A DNA stretch of 6,853 bases from Acidobacteriota bacterium (GTDB lineage: Bacteria; Acidobacteriota; Blastocatellia; Pyrinomonadales; Pyrinomonadaceae): assembly GCA_019247865.1 (NCBI GenBank), contig JAFBAJ010000038.1:1-6853 (forward strand). The letters run 5' to 3'. How positions within the stretch are numbered: position 1 is the first letter of the stretch; each line of letters begins with the position of its first letter. The translations under genes and the position numbers were made by a program. Below the pieces are notes generated by a model. The model worked only from the letters and a program-made list of their open reading frames with translations. It was not told the DNA's origin and did not search any database. This document shows positions 5,159 to 6,853 of this stretch, in pieces.

Positions 5159-6853
5159 TTAAGCTTTCGCAAACACCTCTGCCGGCTCGCCTATGTCGCG
5201 GGCGGAAGGCGTGATGATGGTGCGCGCGTTGACGTAGATCTTCTCGCCCTTCTGGATCGCGCGGCGCACGTCGTCTTCGCTGACGAAGTCCACGGCCTTG
5301 TGGCCGTTGCTCGCGGGCGGCGTGGGCTTCGACGCAACCGGCGCGGGCTGCGTCGGAGCCGGAGCAGAGTTGCCGTTGCCTCCGTTCCTGCTCTCGGCGG
5401 TCGGCGCGGCTGCGGCCTGCGGCGCGGCCTGCGAAGCGTCGTACATGCTGCCCGCTTCGACATCGATCACGGGCTGGTAGCGCGCCGGCGCTGATGAAGC
5501 CGGAAGCGGTTCGTGCGCGTGCGGCGGTTCCTCTTTGCGGCCCGCGAGAAAGCGATCCACGATGGCGGCGATCTCTTCGCGGCCGATACGCGGCGCTCCG
5601 GCCGGAGCGGCTGAAGGCTGCGACATCTGCACCGGCTGCTCGGCGCTGACGGCCGGACGCGCGCTCTTGACCGGACGCGTCTCGAACGCGACGCGCTTGA
5701 TGTCCATCAGGTGCAGCGGCGAGACGTTGTCGGAAGTCACGTTGCCGCCCCACGAGCCGCAGCCCAAAGTCATGGATGGAGGCAGGCCGGTCGAGAATCC
5801 GATCGCGCCGTGCGTCGTCGGCGAGTTGACGATGATGCGCGAAGCAGGCATCTCTCTCCCGTAAGCGATGGCCGCGTCGCGCGAGCGCGTGTGCACGCCT
5901 GCGGTGTGGCCCATGCCGCCGTAACTCAGAACTTCAAAGCAGCGCGCGGCGGCCCTTTCCACTCCGTCTTCCACATAGAAGGCGAGGAGCGGCGACAGCT
6001 TTTCCATCGAGAGCGGATGCTCGCGCCCGACGCCGCCCACATCCGCGAGCAGGCAGCGCGTGCCGGGCGGGATCGTGATGCCAGCCATCTTCGCAATGAC
6101 CTCGGCGGATTTGCCGACGATGGCCGGGTTCAGATGGCGCTGCGGCGTGGCGACGACTTTCGCCAGCAGGTCTGCTTCGGCAGGGTTCAGAAAATGGCCG
6201 CCCTGCGCGCGGAACTGTTCGCGCACGGACTTCTCGACCGGCGCGTCAACGACCACCGCCTGCTCCGAAGCGCAGATCGTCCCGTTGTCAAAGCAGGTGC
6301 TCGTCAGAATGTCCTGCACGGCTTTCGCGGCGTCCGCAGACCTTTCGATGAAGACCGGCACGTTGCCCGGGCCGACGCCGAACGCGGGCTTGCCCGAAGA
6401 ATAAGCCGCGCGCACGAGGCCGATGCCGCCCGTCGCCAGGATGACGGCGGTCTGCTTGTGCTTCATCAGGGCTTCTGTGCCTTCGATGGTCGCGGTCGTC
6501 ATGCAGGCGATGGCGTCCGCGGGCAAGCCCTCTTTGATGGCTGCCTCGCGCACGACCCTGACCGTCTCGTTGATGCATTTGGCGGCCGACGGATGCGGCG
6601 AGAGGACGATGGCGTTACGCGACTTGATGGCGATCAGGCATTTGAAGATGGCTGTGGAGGTCGGGTTGGTCGACGGAACGATCGCAGCGACGACGCCGAA
6701 CGGCTCGGCAATCTCGACCACACGGCGATCCTCGTGTCGCGCCACTACCCCGACCGTCTTCATCGGGCGGATGTACTCGTAGACCTTCTGCGAGGCGAAC
6801 AGGTTCTTCTGAATCTTGTCTTCGTAGACTCCGAAGCCGGTCTCGTCGACCGC
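5159..6853 (-). CDS. CoA-acylating aldehyde dehydrogenase, microcompartment cargo (5' partial)
   Basis: The frame stays open to the right edge, so the N-terminus is missing (roughly 50-60 residues by family comparison); 564 residues are visible. It would convert an aldehyde, CoA and NAD+ to acyl-CoA and NADH. The first codons give [14 protein letters not shown], followed by [26 protein letters not shown] and [12 protein letters not shown]; the Cys of TICAS is the catalytic thiol (codon 6272-6274). These blocks resemble the aldehyde dehydrogenase half of AdhE more than E. coli EutE, but no iron alcohol dehydrogenase domain follows. The catalytic domain ends near codon 5670. The remaining tail of about 165 residues is Ala/Pro-rich and holds an encapsulation-peptide-like helix (5534-5590) and a conserved-looking C-terminal module (5162-5290). 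Met at 6763 is internal, not the start. Substrate cannot be deduced. It is the first visible gene of the operon and probably the signature core enzyme. Confidence 0.95.
   Translation of the reverse strand, partial: AVDETGFGVYEDKIQKNLFASQKVYEYIRPMKTVGVVARHEDRRVVEIAEPFGVVAAIVPSTNPTSTAIFKCLIAIKSRNAIVLSPHPSAAKCINETVRVVREAAIKEGLPADAIACMTTATIEGTEALMKHKQTAVILATGGIGLVRAAYSSGKPAFGVGPGNVPVFIERSADAAKAVQDILTSTCFDNGTICASEQAVVVDAPVEKSVREQFRAQGGHFLNPAEADLLAKVVATPQRHLNPAIVGKSAEVIAKMAGITIPPGTRCLLADVGGVGREHPLSMEKLSPLLAFYVEDGVERAAARCFEVLSYGGMGHTAGVHTRSRDAAIAYGREMPASRIIVNSPTTHGAIGFSTGLPPSMTLGCGSWGGNVTSDNVSPLHLMDIKRVAFETRPVKSARPAVSAEQPVQMSQPSAAPAGAPRIGREEIAAIVDRFLAGRKEEPPHAHEPLPASSAPARYQPVIDVEAGSMYDASQAAPQAAAAPTAESRNGGNGNSAPAPTQPAPVASKPTPPASNGHKAVDFVSEDDVRRAIQKGEKIYVNARTIITPSARDIGEPAEVFAKA
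5162..5290 (-). other. C-terminal EutQ/EutT-like module of the aldehyde dehydrogenase
   Basis: The last 43 residues read [18 protein letters not shown], then a strand ([10 protein letters not shown]), then [12 protein letters not shown]. The order (S/T-x-x-D-V-R-x-A, a Gly-containing turn, T-I-I-T-P-x-A-R-D/E) resembles the N-terminal segment of ethanolamine-locus proteins EutQ and EutT as I recall them. Here it is fused behind a Pro/Ala linker to an enzyme. Its function is not known to me. Confidence 0.5.
5534..5590 (-). other. Candidate encapsulation peptide in the aldehyde dehydrogenase tail
   Basis: The segment encodes [19 protein letters not shown], an amphipathic helix with I, I, V, F and L on one face and charged residues on the other. 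Ala/Pro/Gln-rich linkers flank it on both sides. This fits encapsulation peptides, which target cargo to BMC shells and often occur on linkers at the ends of core enzymes. Confidence 0.7.

Overview
The window comes from a GC-rich bacterial genome. Gene content (a bacterial microcompartment operon with an AdhE-like aldehyde dehydrogenase, and a small secreted protein with an FAGTW motif) together with intergenic 7-bp repeat arrays suggests Acidobacteriota, perhaps the Blastocatellia side. That placement rests on general resemblance and is not proven by the sequence.

Layout. The left edge (1-1300) reads rightward. It holds the DNA-binding end of an OmpR/PhoB-type response regulator, cut by the window edge, and an unrecognised membrane protein with a zinc-ribbon-like cysteine pattern. 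From 1343 to the right edge all genes are on the minus strand and read right to left. In transcription order they are: CoA-acylating aldehyde dehydrogenase (5' end beyond the window), EutN/CcmL-type pentamer shell protein (BMC-P), ACT-domain protein of the UPF0237 kind, zinc-ribbon protein with a C-terminal membrane anchor, UPF0210 (DUF711, PFL-like fold) protein, small secreted protein, and hexameric shell protein (BMC-H). The two blocks converge across a 42-nt gap at 1301-1342.

How the genes fit together. BMC-P and BMC-H would supply vertices and facets of a protein shell. The aldehyde dehydrogenase would oxidise an aldehyde to acyl-CoA inside it, and its C-terminal tail carries an amphipathic helix that looks like an encapsulation peptide. 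UPF0237 (ACT) and UPF0210 are a known neighbouring pair of unknown function in other bacteria. Here they are embedded between shell genes, and the ACT protein has an N-terminal helical extension plus Gly-rich linker that also resembles an encapsulation peptide. This suggests the pair, or at least the ACT sensor, belongs to the compartment. The aldehyde-generating enzyme, phosphotransacylase, alcohol dehydrogenase and any trimeric shell protein are not in the window, so the substrate cannot be named.

The most unusual DNA-level feature is a set of period-7 repeat arrays in three intergenic gaps of the operon (3636-3716, 4696-4716, 5043-5151). Two are head-to-head inverted arrays that can fold into long hairpins and fill the space where a ribosome binding site for the downstream gene would be expected.
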